Shown here piece after piece: positions 10,418 to 18,583 of a stretch of 64,000 bases of DNA (its first letter is position 1; the number at the start of each line of letters is the position of its first letter). The stretch is from positions 186,001 to 250,000 of the forward strand of contig JYOB01000007.1 in assembly GCA_000955795.1 (NCBI GenBank). Direction: 5' to 3'. Both the position numbers and the translations under genes were made by a program. This DNA is from Burkholderiaceae bacterium 26 (GTDB lineage: Bacteria > Pseudomonadota > Gammaproteobacteria > Burkholderiales > Burkholderiaceae). The notes under the pieces are model-generated. The model was not told the DNA's origin, made no database searches, and was given only the letters and a program-made list of their open reading frames with translations.

Positions 10418-11565
10418 CCCAAAAGATTCTGTACTCCAAGCCGTCGATCACCGAGCTGGAAGTCGAATACGCCACCGACGCCGCACGCAACGGCTGGGGC
10501 GACCAGTGCTACGCCTACATCAATCGCTTCGAAAAACAGTTTGCCGAGTTTGTCGGCACGCAATATGCCATTGCCACATCAAGCTGCACCGGTGCCATGC
10601 ACATGGGCTTGGCGGCGCTCGGCATCGGTGCCGGGGACGAGGTGATTCTGGCCGACACCAACTGGATCGCCACGGCATCGCCCATCACTTACGTGGGCGC
10701 CACGCCGGTGTTTGTCGACATCCTGCCGGACACGTGGTGCCTGGACCCGGCACTCGTGGAAGCGGCCATCACGCCGCGCACGAAAGCCATCATCGCTACG
10801 CACCTCTACGGCAACCTGTGCGAAATGGACCGCCTGCTGGACATCGGCAAGCGCCACGGCATTCCTGTCATCGAAGACGCAGCCGAAGCCATTGGCTCGC
10901 GCTGGCACGGGCATGCAACGGGCGCGCAAGGCATCTTCGGCACGTTCTCGTTTCATGGCACCAAGACCATGACGACGGGCGAAGGCGGCATGTTCGTCAC
11001 CAACGACCGCGCGCTGTACGACCGGGTGATGACGCTGAACAACCATGGCCGCGTACCCGGCGGCAAGCAGTTCTGGTCTGACTTCATCGGCTTCAAGTAC
11101 CGCATTTCCAACGTGCAGGCCGCCATCGGCTGCGCGCAGCTTGAGCGCATCGATGCACTGGTTGCACGTAAGCGCGAGATCTTTGCCGAGTATCAGGCGC
11201 ACCTGGGCAGCGTTGCCGGCCTTGCACTGAACCCCGAGGCGCCCGGCACGCTCAACAGCTACTGGATGCCCACCGTCGTGTTTGACGAAGCGCTGGGCAT
11301 TACGCGCGACGGGCTGTTGGCTGCGTTCTCGCGCCGCGGCATCGATGCCCGCGTGTTCTTCTATCCGCTGAGCGAAACCGGGCTGTTCGGCACGTCCGCC
11401 GCCACCGCGCGCCACAACGCGCCCAACAGCTACGCGATTGCCGAGCGCGCTATCAACCTGCCGTCGTATCACGACATGTCGAGCGAGAACATCGCGACGG
11501 TCTGCAACGTCGTGCTCGATCTCGTGAAAGCCCATCAGGAGACGCTGACATGCCTGGCATCCTGA
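10414..11565 (+). CDS. DegT/DnrJ/EryC1/StrS-family PLP sugar aminotransferase
   Basis: The 383-aa protein carries the family blocks: EKQFAEFVGTQYAIATSSCTGAM (phosphate binding), VIEDAAEAIGS with the PLP-nitrogen Asp near residue 155, and SFHGTKTMTTGEGGMF with the PLP lysine at about K184. The presence of that lysine separates it from RfbH-type 3-dehydrases, which have His there and also an iron-sulfur cluster. It should therefore transfer an amino group to the keto sugar, giving an amino-dideoxyhexose. It is coupled by overlap to genes on both sides (4 bp upstream, 16 bp downstream). Confidence 0.93.
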   Translation: MTQKILYSKPSITELEVEYATDAARNGWGDQCYAYINRFEKQFAEFVGTQYAIATSSCTGAMHMGLAALGIGAGDEVILADTNWIATASPITYVGATPVFVDILPDTWCLDPALVEAAITPRTKAIIATHLYGNLCEMDRLLDIGKRHGIPVIEDAAEAIGSRWHGHATGAQGIFGTFSFHGTKTMTTGEGGMFVTNDRALYDRVMTLNNHGRVPGGKQFWSDFIGFKYRISNVQAAIGCAQLERIDALVARKREIFAEYQAHLGSVAGLALNPEAPGTLNSYWMPTVVFDEALGITRDGLLAAFSRRGIDARVFFYPLSETGLFGTSAATARHNAPNSYAIAERAINLPSYHDMSSENIATVCNVVLDLVKAHQETLTCLAS

Positions 11566-12392
11566 GCCCCGATCAGATCGAGACCTTCCAGCGTGACGGC
11601 CTGCTGATCCTGCGCGACTTTTACGCGCCGTCGCAGGTGGAGCCGATTCAGCGAGCGATCTACGACATCATCGGTCTGGTGATCGACAAATACCGTCTCG
11701 ACATCGAGCGCGCGCCGTTTGCGCCCGAACGATTCGACGACGGCTATCAGGCGGTCATCAAAGCCAATCGAAAATACGGCGCCGAAGTGTACGACGCCGT
11801 GAAGCAGATCCCCGCGTTTGTCCGCCTGCTGGGCGACGAGCGCCATGAGCAGCTCGTTCGGAGCGTGCGCCCCGGCGCGCTGCCGGGCATTGCGCACGCT
11901 GGCTCCGGCATCCGCATCGATAACCCGCGTGAAGAGAAATTTCGCGCCAACTGGCATCAGGAATATCCGGCCCAGTTGCGCAGCCTTGATGGCGTGGTGT
12001 TCTGGAGCCCGCTGGTGGAGATCACGCCCGAGATCGGGCCAGTGGAGTTCTGCCCCGGCTCGCACGTGGAAGGGCCCCTGCCCGTCTTCAGCGCCGATCC
12101 GGACAACGCCGGCAAGCAAGGCGCCTATGCATTGCTGATCAAGAACGAGGCGAGCTATCTCGCGCGCTATCCGCACGTGCAGCCGCTGACCAAGCCGGGC
12201 GATCTGGTGATGGTCGACTTTCTGGTGCTGCACGCATCGGGCCACAACACGAGCCAGCGCTCACGGTGGTCGATGCAGTTTCGCTACTTCAATTTCTGCG
12301 AGCCGACCGGGCGCTCGCACGGTTGGAAGGGTTCGTACGCCAACGGCGTCGATTTCCGTACCGTCCACCCCGAACTCTCCGTGGAAGCCTGA
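11550..12392 (+). CDS. Phytanoyl-CoA dioxygenase (PhyH) family Fe(II)/2-oxoglutarate oxygenase
   Basis: The 280-aa protein resembles PhyH-family non-heme iron oxygenases. Candidate metal ligands are the H136-x-E138 pair in NWHQEYPAQL and a distal His in VLHASGHNTS (H228 or H232), followed by the Arg-rich strand SRWSMQFRYFNF that usually binds 2-oxoglutarate. It overlaps the aminotransferase by 16 bp and ends two bases before the methyltransferase ATG. In this setting it may hydroxylate or otherwise oxidise the sugar or its acyl group; the substrate is unknown. The HxE rather than HxD reading is from inspection only. Confidence 0.82.
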   Translation: MPGILSPDQIETFQRDGLLILRDFYAPSQVEPIQRAIYDIIGLVIDKYRLDIERAPFAPERFDDGYQAVIKANRKYGAEVYDAVKQIPAFVRLLGDERHEQLVRSVRPGALPGIAHAGSGIRIDNPREEKFRANWHQEYPAQLRSLDGVVFWSPLVEITPEIGPVEFCPGSHVEGPLPVFSADPDNAGKQGAYALLIKNEASYLARYPHVQPLTKPGDLVMVDFLVLHASGHNTSQRSRWSMQFRYFNFCEPTGRSHGWKGSYANGVDFRTVHPELSVEA

Positions 12393-12394
12393 CC

Positions 12395-13570
12395 ATGACC
12401 CAAGGTGCACTGCCCTGCAATGTCTGCCAGCAACCGCTGCCAGAACCGATTTACCGCGCAGCGCCGCAGAGCTCGCTGTCGTCCCTGCGCCGCGCCATGG
12501 ACGGCACGCTCGAGGTCTTCTGCTGCGCCGCGTGCGGCCACATCCAGACCGTCGAGCTGTGTGACAACGGCAGCTTCTACGACACCGAGTACGACATCCT
12601 CGTGGGCAGCGAGGAGGAAGACCAGATTTACGCCGTCGAGAACGGCCAGAAGATCTTCCGCGCCGACCACCAGGTCGCCACGTTCCAGCGCAAGCTCGCC
12701 TTACCGGAAGGTGCGCGCGTCGTCGACTTCGGTTGTGCGAAGAGCGCGACCATGCGCCTGCTGAAGCAGCAGCGTCCGGACGTGAACGTCCACCTGTTCG
12801 ACATCAGCGACCGCTACGTGGGCTTCTGGGAGAAATTCCTGAGCCCCGAGCAATGGGCCACGTACACGATCCCGCCGGCATGGCAGCGTTCGTTCGATGT
12901 CGTCACCTCGTTCTTCTCGCTGGAGCACATCCCAGACCTGAAGACGGCGCTGCGCAGCATCCACGGCCTGCTGCGCGACGGCGGCCGCCTGTACGCCATC
13001 GTGCCGAACACATTCACCAATTCGGTGGATTTTCTGGTGGCTGATCACGTCAACCACTTCACGCATACGTCGCTGCAGACGCTGCTGGCCAATCACGGGT
13101 TTGACCTGCTCGAGGCCGATGCGCAAAGCCACCGTGGCGCGTTCGTCGTGACCGCCGTGCGCCGTCCTGGCGACAGTAAAGTCGCGCCGGTGGTCGACGC
13201 ACAAGAATTGGCCGACACACAAAGCGCAGCCAACAAGCTGGCCAACTTCTGGCAGCAAGCGTCCAGCCATCTGACCGACTTTGAAACGCAGCACGGCAGC
13301 GCGCCTGCCGTGATCTATGGCGCCGGTTTCTATGGCGCCTACACCGCGAGCAATCTGCAACAGCCTCATGCCCTGCGCGCGTTTGTCGATCAGAACCCGT
13401 ACCTGCAAGGGTCCTCCCTGGCAGGTAAGCCGGTTGTTGCGCTGGACAGCATTCCGGATGAGGTTGAAGTGGTGTACCTGGCCGTCAACCCTGTCATTGC
13501 CGATGAAGTGCGGCACACCGTGGAAGCCGCGTATCCGAATCGCTTCCGCTATTTCCGCTTCCAGCCATGA
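12395..13570 (+). CDS. Class I SAM-dependent C-methyltransferase with N-terminal zinc-binding domain
   Basis: The 391-aa product has the three-part build of NDP-hexose C-methyltransferases such as TylCIII: a zinc-binding N-terminus with Cys pairs CNVC (residues 8-11) and CAAC (44-47), a SAM domain with VVDFGCAKSATMRLL and the FFSLEHIPD stretch, and a C-terminal Rossmann-like domain with VIYGAGFYGAYTA. Such enzymes methylate a carbon next to the keto group of a nucleotide sugar. The frame extends upstream, but the ATG at 12395 is chosen because it follows the previous stop by two bases and places the Cys pair at the N-terminus. Confidence 0.88.
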   Translation: MTQGALPCNVCQQPLPEPIYRAAPQSSLSSLRRAMDGTLEVFCCAACGHIQTVELCDNGSFYDTEYDILVGSEEEDQIYAVENGQKIFRADHQVATFQRKLALPEGARVVDFGCAKSATMRLLKQQRPDVNVHLFDISDRYVGFWEKFLSPEQWATYTIPPAWQRSFDVVTSFFSLEHIPDLKTALRSIHGLLRDGGRLYAIVPNTFTNSVDFLVADHVNHFTHTSLQTLLANHGFDLLEADAQSHRGAFVVTAVRRPGDSKVAPVVDAQELADTQSAANKLANFWQQASSHLTDFETQHGSAPAVIYGAGFYGAYTASNLQQPHALRAFVDQNPYLQGSSLAGKPVVALDSIPDEVEVVYLAVNPVIADEVRHTVEAAYPNRFRYFRFQP

Positions 13571-14082
13571 TCGCGCGCGGCTCACTCGTCCTTCGAGAAT
13601 GGCGCGAGAGCGACATCGCGCAACTGCTGCCGTTGCGCAACGACGTGCCGACGCAGCTGCAGCTCATGACGCGCCCGCGACCCAACTCGGCCGCGAGCGT
13701 GCGCGACTGGCTGATCGCGAAATCCAAGCAGAGCGACCTGGTGCTCTTTGTCATTGCCAGCCAGGCAGATGACAGCGTGCTGGGCTACCTGCAGTTGAAC
13801 CACATCGATGCGGTGAACAGGCACGCTTCGCTCGGCATCTGCCTGTCGTCGTCCGCGCAAGGCAAGGGCCACGGGCGCGCCGCATGCGAAGCCGTCTTTG
13901 CTTACGCCAGCGAAACGCTGTGTCTGCGCAAGATCACGCTGGAAGTGCTGGCCGAAAACACACGCGCCATCGCGCTATACGAGAAGCTCGACTTCCGGAC
14001 CATCGGCACGTTGGCTGGCCACTACCTACAAGACAACCGCTGGCACGACGTTGTCCTCATGGAACGGATGCTGGCGTCATGA
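13567..14082 (+). CDS. GNAT-family N-acetyltransferase
   Basis: The 171-aa protein is a RimJ/RimL-type GNAT: an N-terminal RGSLVLREWRESDIAQLLPL block, LGYLQLNHIDAVNRHASLGI strands, an acetyl-CoA loop SSSAQGKGHGRAA near residues 98-110, and the C-terminal NTRAIALYEKLDFRTIG. It overlaps both neighbours by ATGA. In this operon the natural acceptor would be the amino group placed by the aminotransferase, giving an acetamido sugar; that is inference from context. Confidence 0.9.
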   Translation: MIARGSLVLREWRESDIAQLLPLRNDVPTQLQLMTRPRPNSAASVRDWLIAKSKQSDLVLFVIASQADDSVLGYLQLNHIDAVNRHASLGICLSSSAQGKGHGRAACEAVFAYASETLCLRKITLEVLAENTRAIALYEKLDFRTIGTLAGHYLQDNRWHDVVLMERMLAS

Positions 14083-14795
14083 AGGTCGTGATCACACAAC
14101 CGATGCTGTTCCCGTGGGTCGGGCTGCTTGAGCAGATCATGCTGGCCGACGTGCTCGTCAATTACGCCGACGTGCAGTTCTCCAAGGGCAGCTTCACCAA
14201 CCGCGTGCAGATCAAGGAGCCGGCCGGCACGCGCTGGATGACGGTGCCGCTGGAGAAGTTCCACCTCGGCGCGCGCATCGACGAGGTCAAACCCGCCACC
14301 AACGTTGACTGGCGCGCGCAGCATCTGCGCATGCTGGAGCAGGCCTATGAGGCCGCGCCGCATGCAGGCGACATGCTGGCGCTGGTGCGCTCCGTGTACG
14401 AAGCCGACTACCCGAACATGGGCGCTCTGGCACTGGCGTCCATGCGCGCGGTGTGCCGCTACCTGGGCATCGAGCTGGACAGCAAGTTTGTCGATTCGCC
14501 TGAACTGGACATTCCCGGCCGCAATACCGATCGCGTGCTCGCGATCGTGCAGAAGCTGCAAGGCGATACCTACATCACCGGGCACGGCGCCAAGAACTAC
14601 CTAGCCCATGCCGAGTTCGAGCAGCACGGCATCGCCGTCGAATACATGAACTACGCCATGCGGCCGTATCCGCAACTGCATGGTGCGTTCACCCCGTTTG
14701 TCAGCAGCCTGGACCTGATTGCCAATCACGGCCCAGCCGGCAAGCAGTACATGTGCCCTCAGACCCTCCACTGGCGCGAGTTCATCCATGAGTGA
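14079..14795 (+). CDS. WbqC-like family protein
   Basis: The 238-aa protein begins MKVVITQPMLFPWVGLLEQI, the typical opening of the WbqC family, followed by the conserved FSKGSFTNRVQIK and the YITGHGAKNYL segment. WbqC proteins recur in O-antigen, capsule and flagellin-glycan loci; their chemistry is poorly defined, with proposals of a role in acylating or modifying amino sugars. The start is set by the ATGA overlap with the GNAT gene although the frame is open further upstream. It overlaps the next gene by 8 bp. Confidence 0.88.
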   Translation: MKVVITQPMLFPWVGLLEQIMLADVLVNYADVQFSKGSFTNRVQIKEPAGTRWMTVPLEKFHLGARIDEVKPATNVDWRAQHLRMLEQAYEAAPHAGDMLALVRSVYEADYPNMGALALASMRAVCRYLGIELDSKFVDSPELDIPGRNTDRVLAIVQKLQGDTYITGHGAKNYLAHAEFEQHGIAVEYMNYAMRPYPQLHGAFTPFVSSLDLIANHGPAGKQYMCPQTLHWREFIHE

Positions 14796-16062
14796 GATCG
14801 AAGCAATCCAACCCGAAGCGCTGCAGGACGTTGCGCCCGTGAAGCATGGCGAGGTCATCCAGCAGGTTGCGTTGAGCGTCTGCATCCCGACCTACAACCG
14901 CGCCCGCTACCTCGACAACCTGCTTGCAGAACTCGTCTCGCAGATTGGCGAACTGAAGTTCAGCTACGAACTGCTGATCGGCGACAACTGCTCGACCGAC
15001 GCCACCGAAGAGGTCGTCGGCCGCTACCAAGACAAGCTGAACATCCGGTATTTCCGCCGCCCGTCCAACCTGGGCTCGGCAGAAAACCTGAACCAGCTCT
15101 ATCGCAGCGCGCAGGGCAAGTACGTGCTCTACCACGCCGATGATGACCTGCCGATCCTGGCCGAGATCAACAACAACATCGACATCTTCGAGCGCAACCC
15201 GGGCGTGGATGTCATCTTTGCGCCGTGGTTCATTCACGACTTGCCGACGCGGCAGGATGTCACCGCGTTCTATCGCCAGGACGACAACTACCTGATCGAG
15301 CAGCACGACTACGCCAAGCTGCTGGCGCTGGTCTTGTCGCACCACCTGTTTCCGGAGATCTACCTGGCACGCCGCGAGGTGATGGACCGCATCTACTTCA
15401 GCGCGCCGGAACACGCGTTCTACGCGTTCGTACACGCGGCAGAAATGCTCGGCTCCAGCGCCGTGTACTTCAGCAAGACGCCGTTCTATCGGTCGGTCTC
15501 ACGCTACTTTGCCGACGAGACCCGCGCCCAGGCCGGCAACGAAGAAGTGAAGCATGCGTGGGACCGGTATCGCGGCGGTCTGGAATACCTGTTCGGCAAG
15601 TTTTCGCACACGCTGCCGGCAGCCGAGCGCCCGGAGTGGCTGAACGCCATCAACCAGTTTGTGCTGGCGCGCATGAAGGTCGCGCTGCGCCTGCGCACGC
15701 ATGAAGGCGGCAACTGGATCGACAACTATTACATCGCCAACCGCGTCCGCGCGCTGGGTGAAGTGTCCGATCTGCCCGCGCCGTATGACCTGTACCGCGT
15801 CAACGCGGCGTTCGAATACCTGACCAAGCTCGACCCGTTCAAGCCCGAGCCGCCCAAGTACGCCACCCTGCGCCGCGCGCCGCTGCAGGTCTTCCACCAC
15901 GCGCACGGCTTTGCCGAAACCGAGTTTCTGGTGCTCGACGATGATGCCGCCATTCCGCATCACACCATCGTCGTGACGCCGATTCCGATGGACATTGCGG
16001 TGCCGGCCGGCCGTGAAGTCCGCTTCGTATCGGAACTCGAAACGCTCGCCAAATTCCCCTGA
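14788..16062 (+). CDS. Family 2 glycosyltransferase
   Basis: The 424-aa protein has a GT-A domain with LSVCIPTYNRARYLDNLL near residues 30-47, GDNCSTDATEEV, and YVLYHADDDLPI with the DxD metal motif near residue 118. The C-terminal 200 residues are unlike the TPR tails of the other two glycosyltransferases here. The ATG at 14788 overlaps the wbqC-like stop; upstream in-frame codons lie inside that gene. Position at the end of the sugar block suggests it transfers the finished sugar, to flagellin or to a sugar already placed on it. Confidence 0.87.
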   Translation: MSEIEAIQPEALQDVAPVKHGEVIQQVALSVCIPTYNRARYLDNLLAELVSQIGELKFSYELLIGDNCSTDATEEVVGRYQDKLNIRYFRRPSNLGSAENLNQLYRSAQGKYVLYHADDDLPILAEINNNIDIFERNPGVDVIFAPWFIHDLPTRQDVTAFYRQDDNYLIEQHDYAKLLALVLSHHLFPEIYLARREVMDRIYFSAPEHAFYAFVHAAEMLGSSAVYFSKTPFYRSVSRYFADETRAQAGNEEVKHAWDRYRGGLEYLFGKFSHTLPAAERPEWLNAINQFVLARMKVALRLRTHEGGNWIDNYYIANRVRALGEVSDLPAPYDLYRVNAAFEYLTKLDPFKPEPPKYATLRRAPLQVFHHAHGFAETEFLVLDDDAAIPHHTIVVTPIPMDIAVPAGREVRFVSELETLAKFP

Positions 16063-16078
16063 GTCACGTCACGCCAAC

Positions 16079-16408
16079 ATGGACCTCTCCAACGCCAATT
16101 CCGTGGTCTCGCTGATGAACAGCGTGCTGGCACCGGCAAGCGCCGTCGTCAGCAGCACCGCCGGCGGCGATGCCGGCAAACCCAGCGTCGACTTCGGCTC
16201 CGTGCTCAAGTCGTCGCTGGACCGTGTCGACGCTTCACAGCAAAAGGCCGAAACCATTTCGCGCAGCTTTGAGATGGGCAACAACGACGTCGACCTGCAC
16301 GACGTGATGCTCTCGCTGCAAAAAGCCAACATCGACATGCAGACTGCCGTGCAGGTGCGCAACAAGCTGGTCTCGGCTTATCAAAGCATCATGAGCATGT
16401 CGATCTGA
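16079..16408 (+). CDS. fliE: Flagellar protein FliE, copy 2
   Basis: The 109-aa protein is a second complete FliE. Its last 60 or so residues differ from copy 1 (6462-6806) at only about three positions, while the DNA differs at many third positions, so both copies appear to be under selection. The central linker is shorter and different (SAVVSSTAGGDAGKP). The ATG at 16079 aligns with the copy-1 start; it follows the glycosyltransferase stop by 16 bp. The two copies are direct repeats bracketing the sugar island. Confidence 0.95.
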   Translation: MDLSNANSVVSLMNSVLAPASAVVSSTAGGDAGKPSVDFGSVLKSSLDRVDASQQKAETISRSFEMGNNDVDLHDVMLSLQKANIDMQTAVQVRNKLVSAYQSIMSMSI

Positions 16409-16470
16409 GATCACGCCCCTCCGCCCTTCTCTACGTTCCGGAAGAGGGTTTCCGGTTGTCCTTGCCATTT

Positions 16471-16486
16471 ATATTGCGCACAATAT
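16471..16486. promoter_or_regulatory. Candidate OhrR operator: inverted repeat ATATTG-CGCA-CAATAT
   Basis: A perfect 6-bp-arm inverted repeat with a 4-base spacer, followed by a further AATTGCGC that repeats half of it directly (16488-16494 region). It sits 78 bp before ohr in an AT-rich patch that is otherwise rare here. MarR-type OhrR regulators bind such AT-rich palindromes at ohr promoters, and ohrR is the next gene. Assignment is by position and shape only. Confidence 0.6.
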
Positions 16487-16563
16487 AATTGCGCCATCGA
16501 TTTTAAGATCGATTCCCGGCCGACGTGTCGCCGACCGGGCTTCCCATATAAGAGGACCCGACC

Positions 16564-16986
16564 ATGAAGACGCTCTACCAGACCCAAGTCACCGCTGAAG
16601 GCGGCCGCGCCGGCCATGTTCGCAGCGCCGATGGCACGCTGGATCTGCCCCTGTCGCTGCCACGCGAACTCGGCGGCGCCGGCGGTGCCGCCACGAACCC
16701 GGAGCAACTATTTGCCGCCGGTTATGCCGCCTGCTTTGAAAACGCTGTGCTGCATGTTGCACGTGGCAAGCAGATCAAGCTGGCGTCGACATCGGTCACG
16801 GCCACGGTGGGCATTGGCCCGCGCGAAGATGGCGGGTTTGCGTTGACAGTGTCGCTGGCTGCCACCCTGGGCGGCGTGGATCAGGCGACGGCGGAGGCGC
16901 TTGTGGCTGCCGCGCATGGTGTATGCCCCTATTCGCATGCCGTCCGTGGCAATATTGACGTCCAATTGAACACGGTCACGCGCTGA
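16564..16986 (+). CDS. ohr: Organic hydroperoxide resistance protein (Ohr subfamily of OsmC)
   Basis: Thiol peroxidase that reduces organic and fatty-acid hydroperoxides with lipoyl-protein or similar thiols. The 140-aa product has both redox cysteines, C57 in AAGYAACFENAV and C121 in VCPYSHAVRGN, the NPEQLFAAGYAACF block typical of Ohr rather than OsmC, and a conserved Arg near residue 20. AGAGGA lies upstream of the ATG. It has its own promoter region after fliE copy 2 and is followed by ohrR, so it is probably a stress-defence pair unrelated to flagella. Confidence 0.95.
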   Translation: MKTLYQTQVTAEGGRAGHVRSADGTLDLPLSLPRELGGAGGAATNPEQLFAAGYAACFENAVLHVARGKQIKLASTSVTATVGIGPREDGGFALTVSLAATLGGVDQATAEALVAAAHGVCPYSHAVRGNIDVQLNTVTR

Positions 16987-17060
16987 GCCTCGCTTAGCCC
17001 TTTTCGGGCCGATGCGGCACTCGCCGCTCGGGCGCCAGACCGTCCCCCCGGGAGTTTTCC

Positions 17061-17504
17061 GTGAACGACGTGCTGGCGCTCGATCAGCAGCTTTGCTTTC
17101 CTTTGTATGCCGCCGGCCATTTGCTGACGCGCCTCTACCGCCCGCTGCTGGATGAACTGGGCCTGACCTACCCGCAATACCTCGTGATGCTGGCGTGCTG
17201 GCAGCAGGCGCCGTGCGCTGTGGGTGACCTCGGCCGCACGCTGTACCTCGATACGGGCACGCTGACGCCGCTGCTCAAGCGCCTGGAAGAACAAGGCCTC
17301 GTCACCCGCACGCGCGATCCCGATGACCAGCGCCGCGTCGTTATTGAGTTGACCGATGCCGGTCGCACGCTACGCGAACGCGCCGCCAAGGTGCCCGAAG
17401 CGCTTGCGTGCAAGATTCCGCTGGAACGCGATGAAATTGGCGCCACGCGCAACGTACTGCGCAAGCTACTCGACGCCCTCGCCACGGCGGAGGACCGCGA
17501 ATGA
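17061..17504 (+). CDS. ohrR: Organic-hydroperoxide-sensing MarR-family regulator OhrR
   Basis: The 147-aa winged-helix protein starts with the OhrR signature LALDQQLCFPLYAAGHLLTRLY; the single N-terminal Cys (C12 by this start) is the peroxide sensor. The wing (TRTRDPDDQRRVVIELT) is that of MarR proteins. The start is GTG with a GGGAG six bases upstream. It would repress ohr and itself until the Cys is oxidised. Its stop overlaps the following glycosyltransferase ATG (ATGA), which is unusual and is discussed in the findings. Confidence 0.94.
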   Translation: MNDVLALDQQLCFPLYAAGHLLTRLYRPLLDELGLTYPQYLVMLACWQQAPCAVGDLGRTLYLDTGTLTPLLKRLEEQGLVTRTRDPDDQRRVVIELTDAGRTLRERAAKVPEALACKIPLERDEIGATRNVLRKLLDALATAEDRE

Positions 17505-18583
17505 GCGCCCCGTCCGCTTCCGCCGATGTGGCGTTGGTCGTCATCGCCCGCAATGAAGCCGCCAGCATTGCGCGCTGCCTGCTGAGCGCGAAGCCGTTTG
17601 TCGATCGCATGGTGGTGCTGGATACGGGCTCCACGGATGACACCGTGGCCATTGCCCAGTCGTGCGGCGCGCTCGTCAGCCACATGGGCTGGACGAACGA
17701 CTTTTCGGCCGCGCGCAACACCGCACTGCAGGCTGCCAATGCCGACTGGAACCTCATCCTCGACGCTGACGAATGGCTGGAAAGCGGCGGCGAACATCTG
17801 CGCACGCTCAGCGGTGCCGAGCCGGCCGTCGGCGTGGTGTGCGTCAAGAACGATACCGATGCGGCCGAAGCCGCCAGCCAACTGATTGCGTGGATCCCGC
17901 GTGTGCTGCCCCGTGGCGTGCACTACACGGGGCGCATTCACGAGCAGCCCGTGTCGTCATTGCCTGCGGCGCGCGTGCCAATCGTGGTGCGCCACGACGG
18001 CTATACCGCGGCCAAGATGCAGAAGAAAGGCGAGCGCAATATGCAACTGCTGCTCGATGAACTCGTGCACAGGCCGGACGACCCGTATGTGCTGTATCAG
18101 CTCGGCAAGGAAACCGAACTGCATCACGAAGACTACGCGAAGGCCGTGAATTACTACGCACGCGCCTTCAGCCTTGCGCCGCCTGATGCGCCGTACCGCC
18201 GCAACCTGACGCTGCGCTATGTGTATAGCCTGGGCAAGGCCGATCGCGTTGAAGAGGCGCTCGCGCAAGGCGATGTCGCCATCCAGACGTGGCCAGATTT
18301 TCCGGACCTTTGTTTTGCGCTGGGATTGGTCTTGCTGGATGCGGCGGCCCGGCACCCTGATGAGGCGAGTGCCCGGTGGCTACCGCTGGCAGAACAGGTC
18401 TTCAACCGCTGCCTTGAGATCGGCGATCATCCGGAGATGGACGGCAGCGTCGTCGGCCGGGGCAGCTTCCTCGCTGCCCAGCAACTGGCGATCGTGTACC
18501 AGATGCAGAGCCACGCGCTCGCACGCAAGTCCGAGCACTATCTGACGCTGTCAAAACAACTGCAGGACGCTTCGTCTCAGTAA
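17501..18583 (+). CDS. Family 2 glycosyltransferase with TPR-like C-terminus (paralogue 2)
   Basis: The 360-aa protein matches the 6843 gene across its whole length: [57 protein letters not shown] (metal site near residue 90) and the C-terminal [12 protein letters not shown] repeats. ATGA overlap with ohrR sets the start and implies translational coupling. It converges on fliT, with the two stops overlapping by 7 bp. Like its paralogue it is a good candidate flagellin glycosyltransferase, lying beside the fliTSDC genes. Confidence 0.85.
   Translation: MSAPSASADVALVVIARNEAASIARCLLSAKPFVDRMVVLDTGSTDDTVAIAQSCGALVSHMGWTNDFSAARNTALQAANADWNLILDADEWLESGGEHLRTLSGAEPAVGVVCVKNDTDAAEAASQLIAWIPRVLPRGVHYTGRIHEQPVSSLPAARVPIVVRHDGYTAAKMQKKGERNMQLLLDELVHRPDDPYVLYQLGKETELHHEDYAKAVNYYARAFSLAPPDAPYRRNLTLRYVYSLGKADRVEEALAQGDVAIQTWPDFPDLCFALGLVLLDAAARHPDEASARWLPLAEQVFNRCLEIGDHPEMDGSVVGRGSFLAAQQLAIVYQMQSHALARKSEHYLTLSKQLQDASSQ

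Noticed and set aside
13884-14078. Upstream extension of the WbqC-like reading frame into the GNAT gene.
   Set aside because: The extension is an alternative frame of the GNAT gene; the family's conserved N-terminus begins at 14079 with an ATGA overlap.
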